64,000 nucleotides of DNA from Pseudisothecium myosuroides (lineage: Eukaryota > Streptophyta > Bryopsida > Hypnales > Lembophyllaceae), in assembly GCA_951799445.1 (NCBI GenBank), contig OX637290.1, positions 3,536,501 to 3,600,500 of the forward strand. Reading direction: 5' to 3'. The notes under the pieces are model-generated. The model ran no database searches. It saw only the letters and a program-made list of their open reading frames with translations, and had not been told where the DNA came from. Made by a program: the position numbers and the translations under genes. How positions within the stretch are numbered: the first letter of the stretch is position 1; the number at the start of each line of letters is the position of its first letter. Positions 1 to 12,576 of the stretch are shown here, piece after piece.

Positions 1-274
1 CTTGGAGCAAGCTCCTCCAATTTAATTTGGTTACAATCGGCGTCGCTTCTTGACATTCGCTTGTTTATTCTATCAGCAAAAGTGTCTCCTCTAGTACATT
101 AGCGAGAGCGCTGTAACCGCGCTGAAAACAATTCTGTATTTAGTGATCGCACTTCCTGGCCAGAAGATTATGAAATGATAAATCTCAGGTCGTGATCCAC
201 GTGATGATCCAAGAAAAGGAAAACACGCCAGCTGAGATCGAGAATGCGGAAATCGCCGCACCTCGACGGGTACC

Positions 275-282
275 ATATAAAT
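275..282 (+). promoter_or_regulatory. TATA box of the proline-rich protein gene
   Basis: ATATAAAT lies 78 bases before the ATG at 360, so transcription should start near 305-310 and leave a 5'UTR of about 50 bases. No other core promoter of this quality is seen in the first kilobase. Confidence 0.6.
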
Positions 283-359
283 TCAAAATTCTCTCAACTA
301 GTTGAGTCTCCTGCCTCCATCATCACGTAACGTACTCCATTCTCCTGTCTCCTTTTACA

Positions 360-787
360 ATGGCCAAGCTTCTTTTCCTTGTGGCGCTCTTTGTGGTAGC
401 ATCATCAGTCGTAGCGCACACTCCACCACCATCACATTCTCCTCCACCACCGGTCCATGCTCCCCCACCGCCCGTACATGCTCCTCCCCGCCGAAGCCCG
501 TGGACACATTCTCCCTCAAGTGCGTCATCCACAACATTGCCAATCGGAGCGTGACATTTACTCTGGAAGTTGGTAACAGCTCAAAGAAGGTTGTGGCGGA
601 GAAAGGATGCTGGACCGCCATTGCGCCTTTCACTGTGACCTGCAAGGCTCTTGTGGTGCACTTGTGCGTGACTGTGGAGACGAACAAGGGCGTGTCGGTG
701 ACGAAGTCGTTTCCGATCCACTTGTTGGACCAGTTCAAGTTCATCCAGCCGAAGAGCCTCAAGGTCTTGCCGCTGCTCGCTTACTGA
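360..787 (+). pseudogene. Secreted proline-rich cell-wall-type protein, frameshifted
   Basis: The ATG at 360 opens a clear signal peptide (residues 1 to about 19, hydrophobic core LLFLVALFVVASSVV, cleavage after VA). A short histidine- and proline-rich segment follows, with SPPPP/VHAPPPP units like those of hydroxyproline-rich wall proteins. The reading frame then breaks in the C run at 486-489. The downstream part, with four cysteines (in the CVIHN, GCW, VTCKA and HLCVT contexts), is open in the frame one base earlier and ends at TGA 785-787. One missing C explains this and would give about 142 residues. The C-terminal cysteine domain is not one I recognise with certainty; an Ole e 1-like extensin domain is possible. 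A TATA box sits at 275-282. The break may be real decay or a sequencing error in a C homopolymer. No intron is plausible in so short a distance. Confidence 0.65.
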
Positions 788-972
788 CCTAAAGGTTTCA
801 AGTTCCTGGGAGATCGGTCACAAGAAGATCCTCTCATTCAAGCTCTAGAAAGGTAAGTTAATTCACTCAAAGCTATTCCTATCATCAAGCTTAACTTGCC
901 GTTGCTAACAAAACTCGCATTCATGAATGCGAGGATTGTAACTGTGTTCGTGAGATGGCTTTCCGATTCTGT

Positions 973-1275
973 TTGCAGCTCTCAAGAGAGCTTGAATCCT
1001 GTTTGTCGTTTTCATGAGAGACGTCCTATTTGTAGTTTCCATGAGATGGAGCTTTCCTTTTGACGGGCCTTTTGATTGAAGTTCTCACGAGAGCTTCCTG
1101 TGTTTAGTGTTCATGAGAGCTTTCTTGTGCGTCGTGTGCACGAGAGTTTTAATTTCTTGTTTGTGGTTTTCGTAAGCGCTTTTTTGTTTGTAGCTTTCAA
1201 GAGAGCTTTCCTGTTCGTTTTAGGAGGGATTTCCTGTTTCTTGTTTTCATTTGTAATCTTTCCTGGGATCTTTTT
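973..1275. repeat. Degenerate tandem repeat, about 27-30 bp unit
   Basis: About ten diverged units follow the pattern TTTGTRGTTTTCATGAGAGC plus TTTCCTG, for example near 1002, 1030, 1107, 1160 and 1190. Part of it is open on the + strand (1076-1288), but the repeated, hydrophobic translation looks like a by-product of the repeat. It may be the downstream flank or 3'UTR intron region of the gene at 360-787 (a GGTAAG donor-like site lies at about 851). Confidence 0.55.
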
Positions 1276-1619
1276 TGGTGACAACTGAACGCAGACGAGT
1301 GTGGTGACCTGATTAACCTTCTTTTTTATTTGCAAGAGACAATGGGGATGGTGGTTGATTCCGTTCTGTGCGACGTAGAGTGGGTCGTAGCTATGAACAC
1401 ATGACAATGTGTTTGTTTTAGGCAATTTTGTTGGAAGTTAGAAATAATGACATGCTCGTCAATTGGGTCATGTCGACTTCAGATCACTTTGATCGCATTC
1501 TTGCTCCACGTTGATTAGTGGAATCTCTTTATTATAAGTGAAGGAATTCTTGAGAGACTCTGCGTCATTCACATTCAATAATATGAATGGTTGTTATTGG
1601 AGCATTCTATTTGATGTGA

Positions 1620-1790
1620 GACATGTTTTGAATCTCATATTTCTCAGAAATGTACGCCGTTTTGTGACTCTATAAGGAACTACCCACGTAGAAGAATAAA
1701 ACAGTTTTGCACATCACCGACATAATAGAAGGAATTCATATTGCGTCCGTCATACACGTTCGGATTCGTAATGTATGCATCGGGGCGGAC
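1620..1790 (-). repeat. Dispersed repeat shared with 60975-61150
   Basis: Read on the minus strand, this stretch matches 60975-61150 of the + strand over roughly 150 bases, including AATCCGAACGTGT and GGTGATGTGCAAAACTG. Each copy lies about 0.4-0.9 kb downstream of a host-type gene. No termini or target duplication are visible, so the class is unknown. Confidence 0.5.
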
Positions 1791-1928
1791 TTTCTTGATC
1801 ACGAAGAACAGTGTGCTTTCCTGTATCCACCAGGGCATTCAATCTCATACACAAGAAAGAAGACTGTTCTGTTGCACCTGCAATCAAATTTCCTTCCAAT
1901 CAACTGCATGTGCACTAAAAACGTTCAT

Positions 1929-2162
1929 TTAACCCTTGAGTTCATGGACAGACTGGTGACCGTGAAAACCATCCCTTTGGATACCATGAGAATTATTGCC
2001 TTAAAAAAATGGAAAAGCACTCACTGGAAGTCAAACTACTGTAGAAGACCTTCCCATTTCACTGCAAAACTCCGAGGATGAATAGTTGCACTTTTGTCTG
2101 CATGCAAGGATTCTCTATCATTCATCAAACGCCAAACGTCCGCCACATTGTTTATGGGTTAA
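1929..2162 (+). mobile_element. TTAA-flanked MITE, family B, copy 1
   Basis: About 230 bp bounded by TTAA at both ends (TTAACCCTTGAG left, TATGGGTTAA right). The interior matches 40681-40910 and, in reverse, 25955-26150; the shared core is ACTGTAGAAG ... GAGGATGAATAGTTG. It is non-coding. The terminal repeats are more eroded than in copy 2. Confidence 0.6.
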
Positions 2163-4984
2163 GCTGACCTGTGCATAGATGGTATCAAATCACAATTGTG
2201 GGTTATAGTTTACTTCTAGATAATTGAATATATTAATTCATAAACTTTTCTTACAAAATTATATTTTTGGGAGAATTTTTGTAATTTCTATGAACTTCCA
2301 AAGCCATTGGCTTTATTGAACTTCCAAATATGAAAATATGAAAATTGCCATAAAATTTACTGACCTTTATAAAATTTTCATGTTTTTGATGAAACGAACA
2401 ATGATAATTTAATTTGTTTGCATTTGTTTGATCAATTATGTGCATCATGAATTCTAGTCTTTATAAAAGAAAATTGAACCTAAAAACACATTATATGGCT
2501 CTAAAATATAAAATTGAACGCATTGTCATTTCAACAAATATTTCAAATGCAAGGGCATTAAGATATAACAATGGTCCATGTTGCAACCTATACTCTTTCT
2601 ACAATGGCTATTGCAGTCCCATGCTCTTAATTCCAAAAAATAGTCAAAATATTATAAAAACCAACATAATTTGCATGTTTGTGAGCTTGTTGATATTTTA
2701 ATTTTTGTAAATGTCAATTTCCTTCAACTTTTGTGTACAACAATTTGAAATGATATATATCAATATGCCAAGGCTAAAAAAGTTCTTTCGGAGTTTTAAA
2801 GAAAAAAATTCAAAAAATAAAGTACTTCCAAATGATGGTGAGTATAACCAAATGTTAGACATGGCTAATTTTGAAATTAATTTTCTTTCAAATTACAACT
2901 ATTTTTTTCTACAAACTTCCATGGGGACATGTAGGATGTTGCACACTATAACTTTTGTATACATTATGGTTGTTTGAATGAAAACATTTCACATTTGTAT
3001 TCAATTTTGTCAGTCACTATAAGTTCATATGAAATTTGCATCTAATAGAGTATTGAATATCGTAAACACAAGGTCATATAATGGTGAGAAGGGGCAAGCT
3101 TCTTTTAGGATATGAACAATGTAACTATTATTCACAACTATTATTCTAATGAGTTGTATCTGATTGGGAATCTCAAGAGTGACAACATTTTACTATTAAT
3201 ATGTTCATACCATGATGGCAAAATTTGAAATGTTTGCCTTATCATCTATTTCATAACACCATTCATACTAATATACTTTTTGATTGCCACAACTACCTTC
3301 ATGTAGTGATCCTATTTTTTGCTTATATTTTTATTTTGGATTATATTTTCATTTTGGACTATATTTCTTAACTTTTATATTTTTATAGACAATGAGACTT
3401 TGACATCACCATCATTATCAAGTGCAGTAGAGAGTGATTGCAAGAAAGGGTTCTACTATTTTCCACTACATTAAGTGTACTTGAGTGTTTTCCAAGCATA
3501 ATTGTGAAATAAAAGATCCAATGTAAATAAAATTCACAATGAATGTGACTATGACCATTTTAATCTTGTGTTAAAATTCTTTTTTCTAAAATTTATTTGG
3601 TAGGGGATATGATTTTTGAGAATGTGTCACATTTGCAAGGTTATAATGAGTTTGTAGTATCACTGAGTATCTAGAATTAGAATTAGGAATAACTTTCAAG
3701 CACAAGCTTCAGATTATAATCTATTGATAGATCTACTAAATCTTATCTATTAAATAAGATCTATCATTCCAATCACTAGTATTTATCTATAAATCCTGAA
3801 GACAAAAATTCTAAACTCAATTGTCAATTGAATATCAATGAATTTTAATATGTCTTTTTGCAATGATTGATTGAATGTGTAAATTTTATAAAAACTAAGT
3901 AGTTTTAAAGATTTTATCATTATTTATATTTATTTAATTTATCTTCAAAGTATTACTTTTTGAATTAGAAAAGTCTTATTTTGAAAAAATAGATATTTAT
4001 ATGCTTTAATCCATAAAGGCCAACTGCCTATTGAGCAAATAATTGAAAGTCTAGGTAGGTTCCTATGAAGTCAATTTTGGTTGGATGTTCACAAAATTTT
4101 GATATAAGGTGTGAATATGTAATCCCTCTGGAAAAATATAATTTTTTTTTCTGATTGGATGCTTGAATCAAAAGTTATGATGCCATCAATTTTTTTGGCA
4201 ATGCAAGCAATTTGGACATCTTTGGGGCATCTTTTGCAAAAACGCTCATTAGCTTATAAAATTTGGCATGTACGTAACTAATAAAATATGGCATACAACT
4301 TCCTCACAAAAAAAATTTAATTCTCAAATAATATTCTAAGAGGAGTCAAACTTTGTTAGCTATATCAAGGTGGTTTCAAGGAAAAGCATTTACTTCTAAC
4401 TTCATGTTCTATTATCTTACAATTTGTGAAGTTCAAATTCTTTAAATTTTTCCTATATATTTCAAAGATTTGTTTCTAACATTTCACTATTTGGATTTTA
4501 AGTAAAAATTATCTTCACTGCACAAGAAATTACCAAATAATGACTAGTGTATTGCCAATCCACTTAACCTTCTTGCATTGGAAGATGATGAAGAGTAAGT
4601 TAGGCTCCATATTTGCTTCAATTTTTTTGCATGAATATACCTATCATCATATAATTATGAATGGTCAAAATCCTCATTTTTGTGTTGAACAAAAATTATC
4701 CTCCAAGAGGGCACAAAGTCTCCTGACCCAGCTTCACAGGAATGAAATTTTTTAGTCACTTCAAACATTATAATCCTTCAATCCAAATTGTGAAATGGGT
4801 TCAAAGTTTTTCCACACATTCCTTTGCTCATTTAATAAACTTTTGTATAGTTAGAATGAAAAAAAAAAAAAAAAAAAAAATTATTTTTGACAATGCATCA
4901 AAAATTGGCAATTTTGGACTTTCTCTCTTCCAAAACACCCTCCAGCCTTTAGGGGATTAAACTATAGAATACTAAAACGGACCT
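2163..4984. other. AT-rich intergenic DNA, no gene seen
   Basis: Only short, compositionally biased open frames occur here. A pure A run of about 21 lies at 4859-4880. No splice-consistent coding segment or RNA gene is recognised. Confidence 0.6.
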
Positions 4985-5600
4985 TGTTGCATTGCAATAC
5001 CACCAAAAATGTTTCATTAAGTTTCTAGGTTTCATAGAAAAGATGTTTGGATGTCCTTAAGGTTTAGCAATAATAAATTTATAAATGAGAAACTCTATGG
5101 ATGAAACCATGACACAATTTACATTTAATATAAGAGATTAACAAATGATGATTTAAAAAATAACAAGTCTTTGAATAATAGGGACATGATTGAATTTATC
5201 CATCAAACAAAATTATATTATTATTACTTAAGTAATTAGGATTTGAAATTTAAATAAAGTCACATGTTTGAATTGGTAGAATTAATCTTGAGAATTTACT
5301 AATAGTTGATATGGATCTCAATTTCATTTATTTAAAAAAGTATGGACTATTGCTTGAACAAATTTTTTATTTATACCTAATTAATTGAAATAGAACTCAA
5401 AATATAGGTGCAAAATATGTTAAAAATAAAAATTGTTACTATCATCTATGAACCTAGTCTTGTCCAAAGCCCAAAACATCGCTAAATTCTTTGCTCAATA
5501 AATTATGTACATCATTAGAACGTTTGGTAATTTTCTTAACACGATGCTTTTAATTATGGTGTTGGCTAATTATATATATATATATATATTTAAATTTATT
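4985..5600 (+). repeat. Dispersed repeat R, copy 1
   Basis: Matches 26155-26740 in the same orientation over about 600 bp with many small differences (for example CTCTATGGATGAAAC, GACACAATTTACATTTAAT, GAACCTAGTCTTGTCC). It ends near a (TA)n tract at about 5570-5590. It is non-coding and its class is unknown. Confidence 0.6.
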
Positions 5601-6208
5601 AATTAATTTATTTTTTTAAATTTAAATTGACTAATATTCATTTATTTTTGTTTGTAAGGCCATATTCATAAAAATGAGAAAAAAATGGTCATATTTAGAC
5701 CTTCGGGCCCTTTGTTTCAAAGATTAGTTGTTGAAAGCAAAGATAAATATAGGCAATACTAAGACTAATAAATCAAAAGATTACAAATTAGAAGTAGACA
5801 CCAAGATGAAAGTATGTTACATTTTGAAAAGGCTTAAAGCAATCAAAGACAAATCCAACAAAGAGAATGGTTTAGGGTATGAGAATGGAATTCTACATGA
5901 TTGAGAGGCCAAAAAATATGCAACATTTTTGAAAGCGGGCCACTTTACATTGAAGGACATGAATTTACTCTAGATTCTATGTACATATGAAACGATTTAT
6001 CTCACTTGTACATATAATTCACTTCATAGGAAATGAAATCTAGTTTATTCTAATGACTAGGTGTATGAGTGTAAAATTGTAGAGGCTATGTGCGCATAAA
6101 GCACTCTACTTTGCTAAAAAATTGTCTTTTTTGTATGGCAATGCCTATTTTATTAATAATAATGATCGTTTCATAAAGGTAGTTCCTTTGTAAACAAAAA
6201 CTACTCAA

Positions 6209-6600
6209 CTAACCACTGTTCTTGGTGGAAGAATTGCTCTTTTTTGCCTCCTTTGTTGCCTCCAGCGCTTTTTGCTTGGCATATATTCTAAAAATATCTT
6301 CATGCTGAGAAGGCCTTGGTTGTTCACTCGCACTCAAGGATGGGACCGCCCATCCCTATCATATATGATTCATTCACTGACCTCTTTCCGTTGTATTTAT
6401 GTATGGATTTGCAGTTGCAGTTGCAGTTGATCGTGAGACTTTTGATTGCGAATAATCTCAAAGAACTGTTCTATGGAAAATAGGTACAACGGAAGGGAAG
6501 GATCCGCCTCCCATGGATTTTGAGGGGGGGACCCAAAGATGCATAGAAAGCAAGCCTGACCAGCACTACATGCACCCAATGAGACCTTTCTTTTACAATC
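6209..6600 (-). pseudogene. Possible 3' exons of an unrecognised gene
   Basis: On the minus strand, 6340 down to 6209 reads as a hydrophilic, lysine- and alanine-rich protein end (…PSQHEDIFRIYAKQ… then KALEATKEAKK…) with stop TAG at 6209-6211. A second open segment around 6400-6560 contains EQFFEIIRNQKSHDQ followed by QL repeats and is preceded by an acceptor-like TTTTCCATAG. A third short candidate near 6660-6715 reads DDKGRVEDLHLDD. The composition is unlike the AT-rich surroundings and resembles real exons. The exons are not joined with confidence and I do not recognise the protein. It could be a live gene end, a pseudogene or a captured fragment. Confidence 0.3.
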
Positions 6601-6720
6601 CTTTCCTATAGAATTTGCTTTAAGGTCACTATTCTAGAGAGGATGATGCCCAATTGCTACCGGCAACTCTATCGTCGAGGTGAAGATCCTCAACACGTCC
6701 TTTGTCATCCGCATACAATT

Positions 6721-7106
6721 TCATTAAAGGTATAGAATGGTATATAAAATACAATATTTAAAATATTAGAGTGCTTCATGTATAATAAACCTCTTTGTTT
6801 CTATCCAAATTGTACAAATTTACATTTGATAATTCATTCATTTCAAGTGACACCATGAGCAAAGATTATATATTGTTTGTATATTCAAACTCTCAAATAA
6901 ATTGAGCTTATTCAATGTAAAAATGACCTAAAAAAATCCATTCATTTAGAATGTCTCAATTAAATGAATGTGGCCTTTATATCTTGGCATATTGAAGTCT
7001 CAATTTATTGAAGTGTCTCAATTTAATGAACTCTTATTACATTCTAAACTTAGATCAAAATTAAAATGAGACTTCAAGTTGTGTCATTTTAACAAATAAG
7101 GCCTTG
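6721..7106. other. AT-rich spacer
   Basis: Short direct echoes of AATTTATTGAAGTGTCTCAAT occur in shortened form near 6950-7040. Nothing coding is seen. Confidence 0.5.
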
Positions 7107-7108
7107 TA

Positions 7109-8469
7109 CAGTGGGGTCCCAATCAAAATGGCGTTTTTGAAATCGCAAGGAAGGAAATTTTGCATCTGCCAACTTTGACAGTGTCCTGAGGGCTCTAAAT
7201 TGATATTTGACTATGAAATTTTTACTGTAGAATCATCTTTAAGTTAATTATATGTTTATCAAATTTCATGGCCAAATGATTTATAAAAAAAAGATATTTG
7301 AAATCTCCCATCATGTGTAGCCGTGACATTTTTTCCACTACTGCCAACTTTGACACCCTCCCAAGGACTGAAATTTTTTTTTTCTATGAAAATTTTGGCA
7401 TAGGACCATCTATATGTTGATTACATGCGTGAAAAATTTCAAGTCCAAAAGACCCCCCCAAAAAATAGATATTCAAAATCTCCCAACATGTGTAGTTGTG
7501 AGAAAAATTTCACTACTACCAACTTTGACACTATCCCAAGGGTTGAAAAATTGTTTATTTACCATGAAATTTTTATGATGAAATCATCTCTATGTTAATA
7601 ACATGTGTGCCAAATTTCAAGTTCAAGAGATTCACACAAAAAAAAAATATGCTAGTTCTTCCAACATGTGTAGTTATGAGAACGATTTTTCAGCCCTTGG
7701 GATAGTGTCATTTTTTGGGTAAAATTTCACATGTTGGTAGACTATTAGAATATCTTTTTTTGGGAAAATCTTTTGACCTTGAAATTTGGCATACATTTTA
7801 TCAATATAGAGAAGATTTCATGCCAAAAATTTCATGGTAAAATATATTTTTTTCAGCCCTTGGGATAGTGTCAAAGTTGGTAGAAGTGGAATTTTTCTCA
7901 TAGCTATACACATTGGTAGAACTAGCATATTTTTTTTTGTGTGAATTTTTTGAACTTGAAATTTGGCACACATGTTATTAACATAGAGATGATTTCATCA
8001 TAAAAATTTCATGGTAAATAAACAATTTTTCAACCCTTGGGATAGTGTCAAAGTTGGTAGTAGTGAAATTTTTCTCACAACTACACATGTTGGGAGATTT
8101 TGAATATCTATTTTTTGGGGGGGTCTTTTGGACTTGAAATTTTTCACACATGTAATCAACATATAGATGGTCCTATGCCAAAATTTTCATAGAAAAAAAA
8201 AAATTTAGTCCTTGGGAGGGTGTCAAAGTGGGCAATAGTGAAAAAAATGTCACGGCTACACATGATGGGAGATTTCAAATATCTTTTTTTTTGTAAATTA
8301 TCTGGCCTTGAAATTTGGTACATATATAATTAACTTAAAGATGATGCTATGTTAAAAATTTCATAGTCAAATATCAATTTTTGAGCCCTCAGGACGCTGT
8401 CAAAGTTGGCAAATGCAAAATTTCCTTCCCTACGATTTCGAAAACACCATTTTGATTGGGACCCCACTG
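7109..8469. mobile_element. Foldback TIR element, pogo/Tc1-mariner-like MITE, copy F1
   Basis: Ends are CAGTGGGGTCCCAATC and its exact complement, each flanked by TA (7107-7108 and 8470-8471), as expected for a TA target duplication. Each arm is a chain of about 175-bp units, each with CAACTTTGACA, a CATCTATRTTGAT-type core and CAACATGTGTAG. The arms run in opposite directions, so the whole 1.36 kb can fold into one hairpin. The left arm has three clear units and the right arm four. No transposase is present. Plant pogo-like elements such as Lemi1/Emigrant also start with CAGT and duplicate TA; assignment to that group is inference. Confidence 0.8.
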
Positions 8470-8512
8470 TACAGTACAATGTTGTGTGATTTTCCAAGAG
8501 CCATGATTGGGG

Positions 8513-8716
8513 ATGCAAGAAGGCACAAGCAAGGGTGCAGGTGGATTAGGTTGTCATATTGCTGAGCCTAACATGGAAGATTCAATGAGCAAGGATGAAC
8601 GCAATGTTGCAAAAGGAACTGTTATCCTTTCCAGAGGCAAGCCCAACAAAAATTGGAAAGAAAAGGTGGACAAACATGTCGATGAAGTAGGTTGCACAAG
8701 AAAGATTGGTAGTTGA
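8513..8716 (+). CDS. Small hydrophilic open frame, doubtful
   Basis: A 67-codon frame starts at the ATG at 8513, about 40 bases beyond the end of foldback element F1, and is followed by a TGA-type stop. It is rich in K, E, G and D, unlike the AT-rich noise nearby, so it could be a fragment of a former exon. No family is recognised, no promoter is seen, and it may be chance. Confidence 0.2.
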   Translation: MQEGTSKGAGGLGCHIAEPNMEDSMSKDERNVAKGTVILSRGKPNKNWKEKVDKHVDEVGCTRKIGS

Positions 8717-8719
8717 AGA

Positions 8720-10333
8720 TTTTTGTGTTCTATCTTCAAGATCGAATTATAAAGGATGTGATCTCTCCTTTCTATATACTAAATTGTAATTTTCGGTTTC
8801 AAAATGATGTTGAATGATGTATTATATCTATGATAAGACAATTAAGAAGGACCTCATGACCTATAATGGACATAGTAGGATTGTATCGCTTAGCCTTCTA
8901 AAATGAAGAGTATAGCATATGAATAGCATAAAGAGAACATAGCATATGGAGAGAAAGTATAAAACATGATGGAAATTAAAATGTGATGTTAAAAAAGCAA
9001 GTACTTTATGAGGACTATGTAAGCATATTGATTGTAATGAAGTGCTTAACAATCAAAAATACGTATGTAGTGATGGTATATACGGTACTCATGCTTGAAG
9101 TGGAGACTACAATTATGCAATGTGGAATTGAAGAAATTGAACATGTATTGAGTTTGTGGTTTGAGTAATTAAGATGATAGAGGGATTAAATAACGTAGAG
9201 TATTTATTTATCATTAATTATAATATTATTATTTAATATTATAATATACAATTATATTGTAAAATAAGTATAATAATTAGTATAATAATTAATGTATCAT
9301 AATATATAATATTTTAATTCTATTATTAATTATAATATTTAACTTATATTATATTATATTAGTATTAATAGTTACATTTTTATTAGTAATAGTCTAGTAG
9401 TACAAGTAATATAGTCCTATAGAAGTGGTAGTAGTAGCAACAATTTTATTTACTTTTTATTTTTCTATTTTTTCTAACTATGAAATTCATCACTACTTTG
9501 AAATTTCATTACTTTTGCAGTATAGGTCCAAAATGCCACAAAATAAAGTCCATGCACCCCTTCTAGTTGAGCACTTTTCAACGGCACGAAAAACACTTGT
9601 GGCGGACACCAAACCTAGGAGATCTAAGCAAAACAAACAAAAAGAACAAACAAAATGAACAAAACAAACATCTTTTTTTTAATGTATAGATTGATTTATT
9701 AATATTTTAAACTTCAAAAGGCAAACTAAATATAAATAATCATCATTACTTTTTCCAAATAGCAAATTTTATAACATTGAAACAATGTTGAAGTGATCCA
9801 TTTTGAAAAATTCTCTTAGGTAGAGTTTAACCTTAGTTTGATATAATTCAAATTGGTTGGGAAAGTAAATTTGATTTTATATTTTAATGTTTTTTTTTTA
9901 AAATTAATTTTTTTGTTCTAATCATTAAAATTGGCAAGGGCCAAAAATGGTCTCTTTGGGTTAAATCCTTATTTGGTGTTAACCCTTCAAAATATGACTT
10001 TTCCTAGTTTTGTATTTGATATTGATCGATCTTTAAGGAACATAATTTTTCTTAATTCCTTATTTTGTTGCTTACAAAGCTAGTTGAATGTACATTCTTG
10101 TAACCTTTAGACTTTTCATCAATATATAAATAGTTAATCTATAAAGGAACTTGTTCCATTTTGAACCACAAATAACCCTTAACCCCAAGTGTCTAAAGAA
10201 CCCAATATGGTCAAATGAGGTCATTTTGTAGTCAAACTTTGATTTTTAAGTAGTTCTTGATTTCAAATGAAAATGATACCAACTGAAAAAGTGTGGAGGT
10301 TATCTTCTACTTTTGCAAACAATTAACTATCCT
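8720..10333. other. AT-rich intergenic DNA with TTAA-element debris
   Basis: Contains a very AT-rich block at 9180-9400 and single eroded TTAA-CCCC ends near 9995 and 10179 that look like remnants of the element family at 10334-11273. No gene is supported. Confidence 0.45.
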
Positions 10334-11273
10334 TTAACCCCTAAAGGACCAAATACCATTTTTTGACAACATAGCAATTTTGGGCAGCTCACTACAAACA
10401 AATTTTTTATTTTTTCCTTTGAAATTTTCACACAATATGTGCCCGAGTAGCTTTAAGGCCCAACAATTTTCATAACTTTTGACTATACGGTTAAAAAGTT
10501 ATTGCATAATATGTCATTTTCATCAATCGGCGGGCTGCCTGGGCAGAAAAAAAAAGCTTCTTCAAAAATCACTTTTAAAAAAAATAAAAATTTGAAATTG
10601 GTTCTTTAGATTTATATATACACGAGAAGTTTTAAATCATTCTACTCCAATCAATGAATCAAAAGTTATGAGGATTCTTAGTTTGAGGGTAGTTATGGAA
10701 TCTTTACTCTAAAATAAACTTTGAAGTCCTTTTTTAACTCAATTTTCAATATTTTTGAAAAAAAATAAAAACAATGGGTGTAGATTGTTTATTAAAACAT
10801 TACAACCGTTGGGATTGGCATTTTTCAATTCCATATCTAAATTCTTAACAATTTAGTGTTTTGAATCATTTTCTACCTCTTTCTACTTACTATTTTTTTC
10901 CTATATGTTGTACTATTCCAAATGAAGTGAAAATTTTCAAGCATGTAGCCAACTTGCTTTGAAGAATGAATCCAAAGAGTAAACACCATTTTGGACATTT
11001 TTTCATACACATGTGACCTTGTGAAGTGCAGCTGCCCGGATTTTTGCAGCGACAAAAAAAGAACTTTTGTCAATTCAAACGCTATTATCTTGCAATCCAC
11101 ACATTGGAAATTCCTGAAATTTTTTCCTCAACTTCTTAAACCAGCTTACTACAAGATCCTATGGTTACATGTGTCCAAAATTTTTTTTTTCCCAAAATTT
11201 GGTACTTGTGCTCAAAATGGCAGTTTTGGAGCGTTTTTGGTGAAAACATAGTCTCTAACCTTTAGGGGTTGAA
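10334..11273. mobile_element. TTAA-flanked element, family T, copy T1
   Basis: The left end is TTAACCCCTAAAGGACC; the right end is AACCTTTAGGGGTTGA (TTAA eroded to TTGA). The right interior (AAAATGGCAGTTTTGGAGCG) is the complement of the left interior of copy T5 at 29992. It is about 940 bp and non-coding. Confidence 0.6.
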
Positions 11274-12576
11274 ATTGCTTAAATTGCATTTTTTATAATA
11301 CTTCAAAACTCAAATCCAAAATACCAATATACACTATAAAAAGAATATTTCAATCAAATTTTTTTGTGCATACGCAAATAGCATCGCCGTATGCTCTGTT
11401 TTTCATCACTATTATTTATATATATTTTTTAAATTTCATACTATTTTAATCATTTTTGTGTTTATTATGATTATTACAAGAGAAAATCTTTGAAATTTGA
11501 AATAAAATTAATTTTAATTAATTAAATATAAAATAATCAAGATAAAAGTGGTTGCACAAAATTTTATATGATAAAAAAAAATTGAAAATTATTATGTACT
11601 GAAAAATGTTAGAAAATGATGAAGTTTGACCAAAAGAATGTTGTCTAGAGGTTTTGGGATTAAATATCAAGAGGGACAAAATGGGAGAACGTGGATAAAA
11701 TTTAATCTTTTTTGACTTTGTAGGTAGAAGACAAATGCTATTTTTTTATATTAAAATAAATTTAAAAAAATTGTATAAACTTAGCATGTGCAGTATAAGG
11801 TGATGTCCAATCCTGCCTCTAGCACTTCTATCACCTAAATGAGATTCTTTGTTTCTTTGTCAATTCTCCCACTAATGTTCAATATCGGCAAAATTTGATA
11901 CTCTAGCTTCGCACTTTGGGTACCTTTTTAAAGCACTAACTCCTACCTTGAATGGTTTAGTAAATATCTTTTCTTCTCCATTATTCTCTCATGATTAATG
12001 GGCTTATGGTGACGTTTTTATGGATTAAATTATTTGTCAATTATTACAAAAAATCCAAAAAAATCGTTCATGTGTGAGGAGATTCTAGCATTTTGATTAG
12101 TCTTTTGTAGTTTCTCAAGTTAAATTAGAATATAATGTTCCTTTTGCGTCCAAATTAAAATAAATTAAATTAAAATAAAATAAATTAAAACTCAACAAAG
12201 TTTGCAATTATACAATATTTTTTATCCCACACATTTTTGAGGAAGCAATGGGATAAATTTTGTTACCCATATCCTTGAGACATGGATAGACAAAATATTT
12301 TAACCTCAACATCAATTATTTACCTACACTAATTAAATATAAACTATTGTGATTCAAAATGTAAAACATGCCAGCCATAACCATCCATCTACAACAGATT
12401 AATAAATTGAACAAATCTGACACCAACTCACAACCCTAGTGAATTTGACAATATGAGTTTGATACTAGGCTCACTGCTCATCAAAAGCTTGGGAACAACT
12501 ACTCTCTTGTCTTGTAGTCTGATACTACAACTTCACATGATAGCCTAGTCACTTTGGTAAATAAACACTAAGCACT
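11274..12576. other. AT-rich intergenic DNA, no gene seen
   Basis: No open frame, RNA gene or element border could be supported here. Confidence 0.5.

Noticed and set aside
1076..1288. 70-codon hydrophobic frame
   Set aside because: A by-product of the degenerate 27-30 bp tandem repeat.
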